64,000 bases of DNA from an uncultured Balneolaceae bacterium (GTDB lineage: Bacteria > Bacteroidota > Rhodothermia > Balneolales > Balneolaceae): NCBI GenBank assembly GCA_913057825.1, contig CAJXOW010000004.1, positions 19,549-83,548 of the forward strand. The letters run 5' to 3'. A program made the position numbers and the translations under genes. The notes under the pieces were generated by a model. The model had not been told where the DNA came from, did not search any database, and was given only the letters and a program-made list of their open reading frames with translations. Each line of letters starts with the position of its first letter. Positions within the stretch are counted from its first letter, which is position 1. Positions 35,782 to 44,978 of this stretch are shown here, in pieces.

Positions 35782-38142
35782 ATGAAATATTTATCCGACT
35801 ATCATACTTCAGGGCGACGGGTCCTGACGTCACTAATATTGCTGCCACTTTTCTTTTTAAAGCTGGGGTCACAACAGGATGTCCTGTATGCTCAGGATTA
35901 CCGAGATGCCTCCCTCCCGGTTGATGAGCGCGTGGAACTTTTGCTTGATGAAATGACGATTGAAGAAAAAATCGGGCAGATGACGCAGTTGAACATCTCC
36001 ATGGTCAATCCGTCCGGCGAGCAGCGGGATGTTAATCTGGATGAGAAAAAAGCTCGCGATCTGTTACTGAACCATCACATCGGCTCATTCCTGAATGGCG
36101 AAGCCGTCCCTCCCCGACAATGGATTGACTATATCCGGGAATTACAAAAAATTGCCGTGGAGGAGACCCGGCTCGGTATTCCGGTTATTTACGGTATTGA
36201 CCACATTCACGGAGCCAGCTACGTGCAAGGCAGTGCTATCTTTCCTCATAATATTAATATAGGGGCGACCTTTAACCCGGAACATGCTCGCCAAAATGGA
36301 CACATTACCGCCCTGGAATCTGCTCCCCTGGGACATCATTGGAACTTTGCCCCCGTGTTGGACCTGGGACAAAATCCCTATTGGGCTCGTATGTATGAAA
36401 CCTTCGGAGAAGATCCGCTGTTGGCGGCTGAGCTTGGAACCGCTTATGTAAACGGGTTGCAGGCAGATCTCAGACCCATTGCTCCTTATCGTGTCGCCGC
36501 CACCGGCAAGCACTTCCTCGGTTACTCGGTTCCCCGTTCCGGATGGGATCGCACCCCCGTTGATTTATCGATGCAGACTATTCATGAGTTTCACCGCCCG
36601 CCCTTCCAGGCGGCGATCGATGCCGGTCTTAAAACCATCATGGTAAACAGTTCCGAAATAAACGGCGTCCCCGTGCATGCCTCACGCCTGCTTTTGTCGG
36701 ATTTACTGCGAGACCAGATGGGATTCGAGGGCGTGATTGTCACGGACTGGGCCGACATAGGGAAATTGGTCAACTATCATTACACAGCCCGTGATTATAC
36801 CGAAGCCACCTTCCAGGCGATCCATGCCGGTGTCGATATGAGCATGACTCCTGAATCGCTGGAGTTTAATAAAAGCCTCCTAAAACTGGTTGAAAGCGAG
36901 AAAGTAACTGAAGAACGACTCGACCAATCAGTCCGACGTATTTTACGCCTGAAGTTCGAACTCGGTTTGTTTGAACATCCCTATCCTTCCGGCAACGGAA
37001 TCGATCGGATTGGCAGTGAGGGGCACCGGCAAAAAGCACTCCAGGCGGCCCGCGAATCGATGGTTTTACTGAAAAACGACAAACAAACCCTTCCGCTGTC
37101 CGATAATTTACGGCAGATCATGGTCGTAGGCCCCACGGCCCGTGACAAAAGCAACCTGGCCGGAGGATGGACCATCGCCTGGCAGGGAGCCACCGAGGAT
37201 CGCTACCCGGAATCTATGCTTACCATATATGATGCCATTTCCGAAAAGTTTTCACAGAGTAACGTCGTGACGATGGATTCGATCGGAGATCCCGGTTCGG
37301 ACTTATACAAAAAGTTTGAGCGAATGGCTGACCAATCCGACGCTATAATTGTTGCGGCGGGAGAATCCAATTATACCGAGTTTGTCGGCAACATCACCAA
37401 TCTGGAACTGCCGGGCGATCAACATCAATTGATCCGTGCCGCACAAGCTACCGGGAAACCTGTGATTCTGGTTCTAGTCGAGGGACGTCCACGGGTTATC
37501 ACAGACCTAGTACCGGAAACGGAAGCCATAATCTGGGCCGGGCTGCCCGGATTCGAGGGGGCCGAAGCTATAGCCGATGTATTGAGCGGCGATTACAATC
37601 CCGGCGGGAAACTTCCCTTTTCTTATCCACAGTTCGTCGGACATTTTGTGCCCTACAATCATAAACCGAGTGCTGTCTATTACTTTGATGCCGAGATTGC
37701 CAATAACATCGAACAAGCCGACAAAACAACGGCTTTATGGTCGTTCGGCCACGGGCTGAGTTACACCTCGTTTGATTACCGCGATATCACCATCAACGAT
37801 ACCAGCCTTACCAACAAACAAAATCTGACAGCAACCATTATCGTGAAAAATACGGGATCATGGTCCGGCACCGAAACCGTTCTCTGGTATTTGTCAGACG
37901 AAGTGGGACGTATTACCCGCCCGGTGAAGGAGCTCGTGCATTTTGAACGGGTTGCGCTGGAACCCGGCGAAAATCGTCGGCTGACCTTCACCATCAAGCC
38001 GGAGCAGCATCTGTCCTATCCCGACTTTGCCGGCAAGCCGGTTCTGGAAAGCGGGTATTTTACATTGCATGTCGGAGATGAGAAAGTGCGCTTTAAGCTG
38101 AATACGGCCTCGGAAACCTCCGACTTGCAGATCGATTTCTAA
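35782..38142 (+). CDS. GH3 beta-glucosidase, exported
   Basis: 786 aa. The signal peptide runs to about residue 36 (VLYAQ). The mature part begins with ELLLDEMTIEEKIGQMTQ, the usual GH3 opening. KHFLGYSVPRSGWDR (binding Lys-His) and the nucleophile Asp in GVIVTDWAD (D322) are visible. The GH3 C-terminal domain has GLPGFEGAEAIADVLSGDYNPGGKLPFSYP; a fibronectin-III-like end domain follows (SFGHGLSYTSFDY onward). It should release glucose from beta-glucan oligosaccharides produced by the GH16 enzyme. Divergent from the sigma gene, completing the PUL. Confidence 0.95.
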   Translation: MKYLSDYHTSGRRVLTSLILLPLFFLKLGSQQDVLYAQDYRDASLPVDERVELLLDEMTIEEKIGQMTQLNISMVNPSGEQRDVNLDEKKARDLLLNHHIGSFLNGEAVPPRQWIDYIRELQKIAVEETRLGIPVIYGIDHIHGASYVQGSAIFPHNINIGATFNPEHARQNGHITALESAPLGHHWNFAPVLDLGQNPYWARMYETFGEDPLLAAELGTAYVNGLQADLRPIAPYRVAATGKHFLGYSVPRSGWDRTPVDLSMQTIHEFHRPPFQAAIDAGLKTIMVNSSEINGVPVHASRLLLSDLLRDQMGFEGVIVTDWADIGKLVNYHYTARDYTEATFQAIHAGVDMSMTPESLEFNKSLLKLVESEKVTEERLDQSVRRILRLKFELGLFEHPYPSGNGIDRIGSEGHRQKALQAARESMVLLKNDKQTLPLSDNLRQIMVVGPTARDKSNLAGGWTIAWQGATEDRYPESMLTIYDAISEKFSQSNVVTMDSIGDPGSDLYKKFERMADQSDAIIVAAGESNYTEFVGNITNLELPGDQHQLIRAAQATGKPVILVLVEGRPRVITDLVPETEAIIWAGLPGFEGAEAIADVLSGDYNPGGKLPFSYPQFVGHFVPYNHKPSAVYYFDAEIANNIEQADKTTALWSFGHGLSYTSFDYRDITINDTSLTNKQNLTATIIVKNTGSWSGTETVLWYLSDEVGRITRPVKELVHFERVALEPGENRRLTFTIKPEQHLSYPDFAGKPVLESGYFTLHVGDEKVRFKLNTASETSDLQIDF

Positions 38143-38149
38143 AAAAAAA

Positions 38150-38206
38150 CGCGAAGGAGAACGCTGGATCGACCATTACCTGCAGTCGAACCTGTTCTCC
38201 TCCGCG
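38150..38206 (-). terminator. Terminator of the azurin/nirK operon 1
   Basis: CGCGGAGGAGAAC and GTTCTCCTTCGCG (minus strand; 38194-38206 with 38150-38162) form a 13-bp stem with one mismatch and a 31-base loop. It is followed on the minus strand by a run of nine T (38149-38141). It lies between convergent genes and would end transcription of the copper gene operon. Confidence 0.7.
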
Positions 38207-38260
38207 CTTTATAATTCGTTCGATACTTATTTAATCGAACGGCGCTCTACTAATGATATC

Positions 38261-38725
38261 CTATTTAACGGTCAGTACTCCTTTCATGCCGGCCATGTAG
38301 TGACCCGGGAAGGTGCAGATGTAGGGATATTCACCCGGCGCTTTCGGTACCGTAAAGGTAACCTCCACCGTTTCACCGCCGCCGGCCAGCGCTGTGGCTG
38401 CCACGATCGATTCCTTGTGGTCGGGCGAAATATACTCATTGTCGGCGGCCTGCATTGAAGCCATTGCCACCTTATCGACATCGGCGTCTTTGTCAATCAC
38501 GACCACGTTATGAGCCATCGCCATCTTGGGCATTTCACTCTCGGTCGTATATCTGATCGTTATTTGCTCACCGGGAGCTGCCTCGATCGCGGTCACGTCA
38601 AACTTCAGGTTATCAGTCCCGATGATCTCAATCGTCCGGGCCGAGTCATCCCCACCGTTCGAAGCCATGGCAACTCCGGTGAAGGTCAAAGTGAAAAATA
38701 GAATAAAAGTTGTTAAATATCTCAT
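38261..38725 (-). CDS. Azurin-family cupredoxin (copy 1)
   Basis: 154 aa with a signal peptide ending near VAMA (about 21). Type 1 copper ligands: H72 (MAHNVV), C137 and H142 in CTFPGHYMAGM, and M147 (one residue more than in classical azurin). GAGGAT lies before the ATG. It starts 54 bases after the stop of the adjacent nitrite reductase gene, so the two are one operon. It is likely the periplasmic electron carrier to that enzyme. Confidence 0.93.
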   Translation of the reverse strand: MRYLTTFILFFTLTFTGVAMASNGGDDSARTIEIIGTDNLKFDVTAIEAAPGEQITIRYTTESEMPKMAMAHNVVVIDKDADVDKVAMASMQAADNEYISPDHKESIVAATALAGGGETVEVTFTVPKAPGEYPYICTFPGHYMAGMKGVLTVK

Positions 38726-38779
38726 TTTGGATCCTCAATTTTATGAATTAGTTGGATATAATTTTTCAAATATTATTGG

Positions 38780-39913
38780 TTACTTCTCACGCGGACCGGC
38801 TTTCAGCAGACCGGTGGCCCCTTTAACGGCATCGGCGAATTCGTGGTCGACCAGCACGTACTTACCTTCTTCCGGAACAATGAACTCGATGGTGGCCGAA
38901 TTGGACGCACCAAGCAGTACCGTTTGCATACCGCGCATTTCATTTTGCGGGTGACCTTCCATCCAGACCCGGTCAAAGATCGCACCGATCACATGAAAAC
39001 TGGACGTTCCGCTGGGTCCGTTGTTGGAAACATGCAATCGCACACGGTCACCTGCTTTAGCCTTCAGCGGCTGCTCATGCAGCACTTTCGTATGTCCGTT
39101 AAACACGACTTGCGAGGGCTTTCGGTTTTCCGCCGCTTCATTATCATACTGATGCAGGTCGCCCGGTCCTTCGCGCAGGTAGTATTCAGACTGAACAATG
39201 GCATACTCCTTATCCACTTTGTCGTCTGTCTCATACCCATCCTTGGGGGATACCACCACGAGGCCATGCTGACCCATCGCCGTGTGCATAAGCACGCTCG
39301 GAGTTCCGCAGTGGTAGATGTAACTGCCCGGGTAGTTCGCGACCCAGTCAAATTTGATCGTCTGACCCGGTCCGATACTCCGCCATTTATCATCCTTGGC
39401 CACCGTTCCCGCGTGGAAATCCATTGAGTGCGGCATCGGCATGCTGGCGCCTTTCGGTTTCTGATAGGCGTTTTGAGCAACCTGCTGCATAAAAGGCGCG
39501 CCCTCTTTACTGGGCTCGGTAATCGTGATCGTCTCGTTCGAACGGTTCTTCATGGTGAACGTAATGCGATCGCCCTCGCGGACATGCAACACGGGTCCAG
39601 GTACCGTTCCGCCGAAGGTCCAGGCCTGGTAGCGCACTCCGGGAGCCACCTCGATTTCCTGTACAAGAACATCGATACGCACTTCGTGATGCTTGTTGCC
39701 TTCGTAATCCAATGGCTTCAACTCGGGAAGCATCGTTACATACTCACCGACGACCGGCGCGCCGTCATACTCCTCGGTGTACACTTCGGCTTCCGGCATA
39801 CCGAACGTCATACCGTCCTGTTGATACTCCGCCGTCTGGGCCTGTGCCATACCCAGCAGGCCGGCCGTTAAAAATAGAATGATCGAATAAACAGTTGATT
39901 TATAGAAATTCAT
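38780..39913 (-). CDS. nirK: NirK-like copper nitrite reductase / two-domain multicopper oxidase (copy 1, unusual type 1 site)
   Basis: 377 aa, Sec signal to about 26. Domain 1 holds HSMDFH (H162 type 1 Cu, D165 catalytic, H167 type 2 Cu), HC at 201-202 (type 2 His, type 1 Cys) and H210 (type 1). Domain 2 provides the third type 2 His in SFHVIG. Reaction: nitrite to NO at the type 2 Cu, with electrons from azurin. Two oddities: aligned without gaps to the second NirK, the axial Met position is Gln (Q215, in GQHGLV). Also, the stretch between GTVPGP and HSMDFH is 31 residues longer, with APFMQQVAQNAYQKPKGA. These could change redox potential or activity, so a different oxidase role cannot be excluded. 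Confidence 0.8.
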   Translation of the reverse strand: MNFYKSTVYSIILFLTAGLLGMAQAQTAEYQQDGMTFGMPEAEVYTEEYDGAPVVGEYVTMLPELKPLDYEGNKHHEVRIDVLVQEIEVAPGVRYQAWTFGGTVPGPVLHVREGDRITFTMKNRSNETITITEPSKEGAPFMQQVAQNAYQKPKGASMPMPHSMDFHAGTVAKDDKWRSIGPGQTIKFDWVANYPGSYIYHCGTPSVLMHTAMGQHGLVVVSPKDGYETDDKVDKEYAIVQSEYYLREGPGDLHQYDNEAAENRKPSQVVFNGHTKVLHEQPLKAKAGDRVRLHVSNNGPSGTSSFHVIGAIFDRVWMEGHPQNEMRGMQTVLLGASNSATIEFIVPEEGKYVLVDHEFADAVKGATGLLKAGPREK

Positions 39914-40373
39914 AGTTTTGAAACGTTTAGATTATTAATTAAGACTACCCTATCTGAAATTGATTTACACCACCTGCTGCAACTCCTGTGCCAAAAAGAG
40001 AAATTTATCTGAGATTTTTTAGAAGGGCCGGCTGGTGGGATATTTCAGGAGCAAAATAATTTTTATTTACTTAAAGGAATTATGGGAGGAGCGAGTTGCC
40101 GGAAACTTGAATTTGCAATTTTGCGATACTTCATTCTCTCTTTTGCAATGCTAAGGGACGTTGCCATTACACTCAGCGAACTACTTTAGGAAACAATACA
40201 AGAGCTCAATCAGCATTTATCCGCTATCAATCGAGCAAAATATACTACTAAAAGATAATTTGGTAAAATTTTTAACTAAAAAATACTTCTACCCGAACTT
40301 ATTTATCCAATTTGGATTTATTAACTGTTTTGTATTGTTTTAAAATTCAAATGGCAATAGATGATAATCCAGT
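39914..40373. other. Divergent intergenic region, nirK copy 1 / AraC
   Basis: 460 AT-rich bases containing the nirK copy 1 promoter (minus) and the AraC gene promoter (plus). A 60-codon plus-strand frame at 40161-40343 has no support. No clear NsrR, FNR or AraC operator was recognised. Confidence 0.5.
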
Positions 40374-41198
40374 ATGTCGCCGGCTACGCAACCCCATAAC
40401 ACCAAATTACATTTTACCAAGCACCGGGGGGCTATAAAGTCCGGTATCATTAAAAACATAATGGAAATTGAAGGAGACGGCCTACCGACCTCGTTGCGCC
40501 TTTACCCGCGAAACACGCCGGAAATTCTCATTAATTTGGCTGATCCAATCCTCGGGAGGATCCAAAACCGTAGGATCACAGCTGAGGGCACAACCATCCA
40601 GGGAAGCAAAAAAACGTATGTCGAAGCGGAGCATCCCCCCTCATGTGATTTCATCAGCATTCGCTTCACTCCAAACGGCATTTACAAGTTATTCGGGATC
40701 CCACAGACTGAGTTTACCAATCATTTGTATCAGTTAGGCGACATTATGGACGATCCGATCCACCTCATTGACACGCTGAAAAATACAACCATTACCCGGG
40801 AGAGAATTCAACATATAAATCAATGGCTTCAGCTCCATATTTCCCAAATGGAAGTTCCCATGAATCTGCTCTCTGATTTTATTATACATCATCTATCAAG
40901 GGATCCTTCCCTTACCGTCAAGAAACTGGTCGAAAAAACCGGCTACACCCGCAAACACCTGGCACAAAGATTTAAGAAAGAGACGGGACTGACCATCAAG
41001 AAATTCCAGAAAATTCAACGGGTTTACCGCATCCTCAAACAGGTGAATGACGTCCCCCAACCCCCATGGGCGAGATTGGCTTGCCATCATGGATACTTCG
41101 ACCAAAGCCATTTTATCAGGGATTTCAAACGGTTTACAGGACTTACCCCAACTGAATATACCCGCCTGGAAATCTCTGAGAATAAGATTAAAAGTTAA
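40374..41198 (+). CDS. AraC-family transcriptional regulator
   Basis: 274 aa. The N-terminal ligand or sensing domain (1-165) includes LRLYPRNTPEILINL, as in AraC proteins with a DUF6597-like N-terminus. The C-terminal double helix-turn-helix (about 170-270) has LTVKKLVEKTGYTRKHLAQRF and WARLACHHGYFDQSHFIRDF, then KRFTGLTPTEY, a strong AraC signature. The target is unknown; it could control the cupin gene 85 bases downstream or the divergent nirK. Confidence 0.92.
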   Translation: MSPATQPHNTKLHFTKHRGAIKSGIIKNIMEIEGDGLPTSLRLYPRNTPEILINLADPILGRIQNRRITAEGTTIQGSKKTYVEAEHPPSCDFISIRFTPNGIYKLFGIPQTEFTNHLYQLGDIMDDPIHLIDTLKNTTITRERIQHINQWLQLHISQMEVPMNLLSDFIIHHLSRDPSLTVKKLVEKTGYTRKHLAQRFKKETGLTIKKFQKIQRVYRILKQVNDVPQPPWARLACHHGYFDQSHFIRDFKRFTGLTPTEYTRLEISENKIKS

Positions 41199-41283
41199 CA
41201 GGTTACATTTTTACAATATACTTGGCTAGACCCATCATAGCTTGATCACGATCATTGGATTACCAGCTAAAAACTCATTCGCT

Positions 41284-41919
41284 ATGATACTTTGGTGGAT
41301 TGGTGGAATTATCGTCGGCTATTTATCGATCGGATATCTTTTTCACCTGGTTCTCTTCCCGGAAACCAAACCCAACCCACAAAACTATTTAAAAACGGGA
41401 GACTTATTAAAAACTGAAACCGGTGGAAATGAGATCAAAATGCTCGGGTGGGAAAACGATGATGTAATTCTTCAATTAACGTTCGACCCGGGTGCTGAAG
41501 GCCCCCCTGTTCACATCCAAACGGAGTGGGACGAATATTACAAGGTTTTGGAAGGACAACTTTCGCTTTGGTATGACGGTGAAACAAAAAAGCTCAGTGA
41601 GGGGGAAGAAATCACGATCCCACGAGGTATTCCTCACAAGCCGTTTAATCCCACCGATGATCCGGTAGTAAGCAAAGGAAAAATGCCTGCTCAATTTGTC
41701 ATGTACCTGGATCAGATTTACAAATACATGGATGAAGATGAACGAAACGCTGAGCCACCCCGCATGATATTCCAAATGGCCGTCTCCAATCAATACTTTG
41801 ACTCCTACCTCGGAGAAGGACCCCCCGTTTGGGTTCAGAAATTTCTGAATTTCCTCTTAATTCCCCTCGCTCGTCTTATGGGATACCAATCTTTCTACGA
41901 AAAATATCGAATCCGATAA
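41284..41919 (+). CDS. Membrane-anchored cupin-domain protein
   Basis: 211 aa from the ATG at 41284 (a TTG at 41242 would add 14 residues). One N-terminal span at about 1-22. The cupin core is at about 55-130: GPPVHIQTEWDEYYKVLEGQL (first His/Glu cluster) and EGEEITIPRGIPHKPFN (second His). Possible reentrant or amphipathic helix near the C-terminus (FLNFLLIPLARLMG). Substrate or role unknown; cupins range from sugar isomerases to dioxygenases. Confidence 0.85.
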   Translation: MILWWIGGIIVGYLSIGYLFHLVLFPETKPNPQNYLKTGDLLKTETGGNEIKMLGWENDDVILQLTFDPGAEGPPVHIQTEWDEYYKVLEGQLSLWYDGETKKLSEGEEITIPRGIPHKPFNPTDDPVVSKGKMPAQFVMYLDQIYKYMDEDERNAEPPRMIFQMAVSNQYFDSYLGEGPPVWVQKFLNFLLIPLARLMGYQSFYEKYRIR

Positions 41920-42110
41920 TCAACGAAGGTGGTTGTTAAGAGTGAGATGGAAACGTTGATATATCGATCAGCTTTCCTCCAGCTGCTGAAACAATAACTC
42001 CGCTGATTGTGTTAAAGAAAACGGCCCAAGGTGTTTTTATATAGAAAATTATTAATCAACATTGTAAATTTTTTCGAGTGATTTTAACAACTATTTGATA
42101 TTCAGTATCT

Positions 42111-43892
42111 ATGTCGTTTGAAATCACGTTTGTCATTTTCTTGCTGCTTGTGGCGTTCTTTCTGTTTGCGACCGATTATGTCTCCTTTGACATTGCCGCA
42201 TTGATCTTGCTTTTCTCACTCCTGGCAACTGGTATTTTAACCCTGGATGAAGGCCTTTCCGGGGTAAGTCACCCGGCTACCGTGACGATTGGCTGTATGT
42301 TTATCTTGAGCGAGGGGTTGCGGCGGACCGGCATCCTTAACAAGGCGGGCGATTTTTTCTCAAAACGCCTTCAACAAAATTTTTGGTTCTGGATGCTGGT
42401 CATGATGCTGTTTATCAGCCTGATGTCGTCAATTATGAATAACACCGCGGTGGTGATCATCTTTATCCCGATCCTGATCCGGGTCGCCGATGATCTGGGC
42501 ATAAGTGCCTCGAAACTGTTGATGCCGGTATCGTTCGCCGCGATTATGGGAGGTATTTGTACATTGATTGGTACTTCCACCAACATCCTGGTCGCCTCCA
42601 TCGCAGAATCCCAGGGGGTAGCAAGTTTTTCGATCTTTGATTTTACGCCGGTCGGACTGGGACTGCTGGTTACAGGGTATCTTTTCCTCTTTGTAGTCGG
42701 TATTAAAATGATACCTCCACGACGGAAAGAAAAAGAAGAACTGACCGAGGAATACGAGATGGGAAACTACCTGACTGATCTGGTGGTCGAGCCGGGATCC
42801 AACCTTATCGGTAATACCCTGGATGAAGATGCGCTGACCGAACAGTTTGACCTGGACGTTCTTCGCATATTCAAATCAGACCGCAACCAATCGGCGCAGC
42901 GGAGCAATGTTAAAATCCAGAGCGGGGATACCCTTCGATTCAGGGGTAGTGCTGCAGAAATTGACAAGCTTCTGAACCGCGAGGATCTGATCCCCCTTGC
43001 TGCACACAATTGGTTTGACGTTGACCTCCGGCACGGTCGAGATGCCCTTATCGAAGCCGTCGTATCTCCGGAGTCGACCTTGGAGGGCAAAAGCCTGGAT
43101 GAACTGAATTTCTATCAGAACTACGGGGCCGTCCCACTGGCCATACGACACCATGGCGAACTCAAGCACGAGGAGTTAAACAAAATCAAGTTAGATGGTG
43201 GAGACTCGCTATTGCTAAGTCTAAGCTCGGATCGAATAGCCGAAATTGAAAACAACCCCGCTTTTGTCATTGCTTCTGAAGTGGACGTCATGCGACAGCG
43301 GTCCAATAAAACGTTCATCGCCCTCAGCATCCTGCTGAGCGTTGTGGGCGTAGGCGCCCTGGAGCTGCTGCCGATCGCCGTCAGCGCCGGCGGGGGCGTG
43401 ATCTTGATGATCCTGACAGGATGCCTGTCGACCGAAGAGGCCTATAATGCAGTTAACTGGCGAATTATTATGCTTTTAGCCGGTGTGATCCCTATGGGCA
43501 TAGCGATGGATAAAACCGGTGCCGCAGGACTCATGGCCCAGACGCTGGTTGACCAACTGGCGGCGTGGGGACCCCATGCGCTTCTGGGGGGCTTTTACCT
43601 GCTTACCATGCTGCTGTCCGCCATTATATCGACGAATGCTTCGGCCGCACTGGTGGCACCGCTGGCTATCGAAATCGCTCAAGCCATCGGCGTAAATCCC
43701 GAGCCCTTTATCATCAGTGTCTCCTATGCCGCTTCCCTTACCTTCCTGACCCCGTTCGGACACCACGCCAACACCCTGATTTATGGGGCCGGTCAATACC
43801 GGTTTACCGATTTCACCAAAGTGGGCCTGCCGATTAACCTGCTCTTCTGGGCCCTGGCTGTGTTTCTGATTCCCACGATCTGGCCGTTTTGA
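42111..43892 (+). CDS. SLC13/DASS-family anion permease with two RCK-C domains
   Basis: 593 aa. The N-terminal membrane half includes MNNTAVVIIFIPI and the inverted-repeat signature GTSTNILVASI. Two TrkA-C (RCK-C) domains occupy about 215-370: VEPGSNLIGNTLDED and VVSPESTLEGKSLDEL. The C-terminal membrane half has STNASAALVAPLAIEIA and TPFGHHANTLIYGAG. This architecture is widespread for putative sulfate, dicarboxylate or other anion importers with regulatory cytoplasmic loops. Single gene; the ion is not known. Confidence 0.93.
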   Translation: MSFEITFVIFLLLVAFFLFATDYVSFDIAALILLFSLLATGILTLDEGLSGVSHPATVTIGCMFILSEGLRRTGILNKAGDFFSKRLQQNFWFWMLVMMLFISLMSSIMNNTAVVIIFIPILIRVADDLGISASKLLMPVSFAAIMGGICTLIGTSTNILVASIAESQGVASFSIFDFTPVGLGLLVTGYLFLFVVGIKMIPPRRKEKEELTEEYEMGNYLTDLVVEPGSNLIGNTLDEDALTEQFDLDVLRIFKSDRNQSAQRSNVKIQSGDTLRFRGSAAEIDKLLNREDLIPLAAHNWFDVDLRHGRDALIEAVVSPESTLEGKSLDELNFYQNYGAVPLAIRHHGELKHEELNKIKLDGGDSLLLSLSSDRIAEIENNPAFVIASEVDVMRQRSNKTFIALSILLSVVGVGALELLPIAVSAGGGVILMILTGCLSTEEAYNAVNWRIIMLLAGVIPMGIAMDKTGAAGLMAQTLVDQLAAWGPHALLGGFYLLTMLLSAIISTNASAALVAPLAIEIAQAIGVNPEPFIISVSYAASLTFLTPFGHHANTLIYGAGQYRFTDFTKVGLPINLLFWALAVFLIPTIWPF

Positions 43893-43943
43893 TTCGAAGC
43901 TGTGCCCCTCTGAAACTTTAATAGTCAGTGGGATATCGGCGCC

Positions 43944-44408
43944 TTAATCCAAGTTCCTGACGTAAGTGATATAATCCGTATTCAGCGGGTCGCCACCTGC
44001 TTGTCTGACCAATTTGGCCACCTGTCCGCGGTGGTGTTCTCCATGTATGATCACATGGGTTAGAATATCCCGGATCGCGGTCCTGAACTCTTTTCCCTTG
44101 CTGTTCCGGTAGACCAGGTCTTGCGCCAGTCGTTCCTCTGAAAGATCCGAGAGAAATTCCCGGTACTGCTTATGGGCTTCGAGCATTTGTTTTTCGACTT
44201 CACCGGCCTCAAAATCGGGCCAGATTTCAATGCCCTCGAGCGACTCCTTCTGTAGTCGCCTTATCCACACCTGCTTGGCCGCTATGAGGTGGGTGAATAT
44301 TTCTTTGGCTTCAGACAGATCCAACGATGTATTCGTTATTTGCTCGTAAACCTTCTGATTCATACGCGCATCATAATCGAATAGCCGCTCATAATATTGA
44401 ATCGTCAT
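43944..44408 (-). CDS. DinB-family protein
   Basis: 154 aa four-helix-bundle protein. Metal-binding histidines are visible as H41 in FTHLIAAKQVW, and H122/H126 in THVIIHGEHHRGQ. YERLFDYDARMNQKVYEQ at the start is the family opening. DinB/YfiT proteins are thiol- or damage-associated metalloenzymes (often bacillithiol or mycothiol transferases). Its start codon directly follows a broken DsbA-family fragment on the same strand. Confidence 0.9.
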   Translation of the reverse strand: MTIQYYERLFDYDARMNQKVYEQITNTSLDLSEAKEIFTHLIAAKQVWIRRLQKESLEGIEIWPDFEAGEVEKQMLEAHKQYREFLSDLSEERLAQDLVYRNSKGKEFRTAIRDILTHVIIHGEHHRGQVAKLVRQAGGDPLNTDYITYVRNLD

Positions 44409-44527
44409 AATGACTTATTATCTGGTTCCCATATCTCGTTTGAAGCTTTCGAATGATAGGTTCACTTCCCCGGCACCAGGTAGCATACCGGATCGGTGAA
44501 CTGAATGACTTCGACTTGTTCATGCAT
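44409..44527 (-). pseudogene. N-terminal relic of a DsbA-family (FrnE-like) thiol oxidoreductase, frameshifted
   Basis: From the ATG at 44527 the frame reads MHEQVEVIQFTDPVC and then stops after six more codons. With one T removed after the Cys codon, the next frame continues TWCRGSEPIIRKLQTRYGNQI, which is the typical FTDPVCxWCWG active-site start of FrnE/DsbA-like proteins. The similarity ends at about 44412, where the DinB ATG begins, so the remaining ~200 residues have been deleted. A frameshift, a truncation and a W-to-R change near the active site all point to a dead gene. Confidence 0.7.
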
Positions 44528-44567
44528 AGTTATAATATGGTTTTTGACTAATTATTTGAATGCTGAA

Positions 44568-44978
44568 TTACGTGGTTGCTGCTGGTTCATTAGGGCTCGT
44601 TTCAGCAGACAGAACCGGCAGCAGCAGAAGTCCACCGATAATAGAGACATTCTTCAAAAAATGCAGCAACTGCATCTGAAATTGCTGTCCTTCGGCCGCC
44701 CAGAAGTTGTGAAAAATGAGGCTCGTCGGCACCAGGTACAGGGCAAGCAGGATACCGGCTTCTTTCATACGGTAGCCGGTGACCAGGGCCAGTCCGCCAG
44801 CCAACTCGGTCGCGATGGCTCCTAATAACATAAATAGATTTTGGATTTTCAAGTGGAGATTTCTGCAGATGGCATTTGTGTTAAATATCCCATAAGAACA
44901 GTCGGTCCAGTTAATAGAATGGAGGCGACCCCAATTATCAAACAAGGGGTTTTTATAAGCTACCGGTGCTTGTGTCAC
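44568..44978 (-). CDS. DoxX-family membrane protein with atypical N-terminus
   Basis: 136 aa. Residues 50-130 are clearly DoxX: LLGAIATELAGGLALVTGYRMK, ALYLVPTSLIFHNFW, then a last membrane span near 110-122. DoxX proteins usually have four spans and start with a hydrophobic helix; here residues 1-45 are polar and unlike the family, so the first span seems lost or replaced. It could be a truncated gene with a new start, or translation could begin at M50. Associated in other bacteria with thiol or oxidative stress membrane complexes. Confidence 0.75.
   Translation of the reverse strand: MTQAPVAYKNPLFDNWGRLHSINWTDCSYGIFNTNAICRNLHLKIQNLFMLLGAIATELAGGLALVTGYRMKEAGILLALYLVPTSLIFHNFWAAEGQQFQMQLLHFLKNVSIIGGLLLLPVLSAETSPNEPAATT

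Noticed and set aside
40161..40343. 60-codon plus-strand ORF in the nirK/AraC spacer
   Set aside because: AT-rich with low-complexity residues (Ile, Leu, Lys, Phe); no homologue or RBS recognised.
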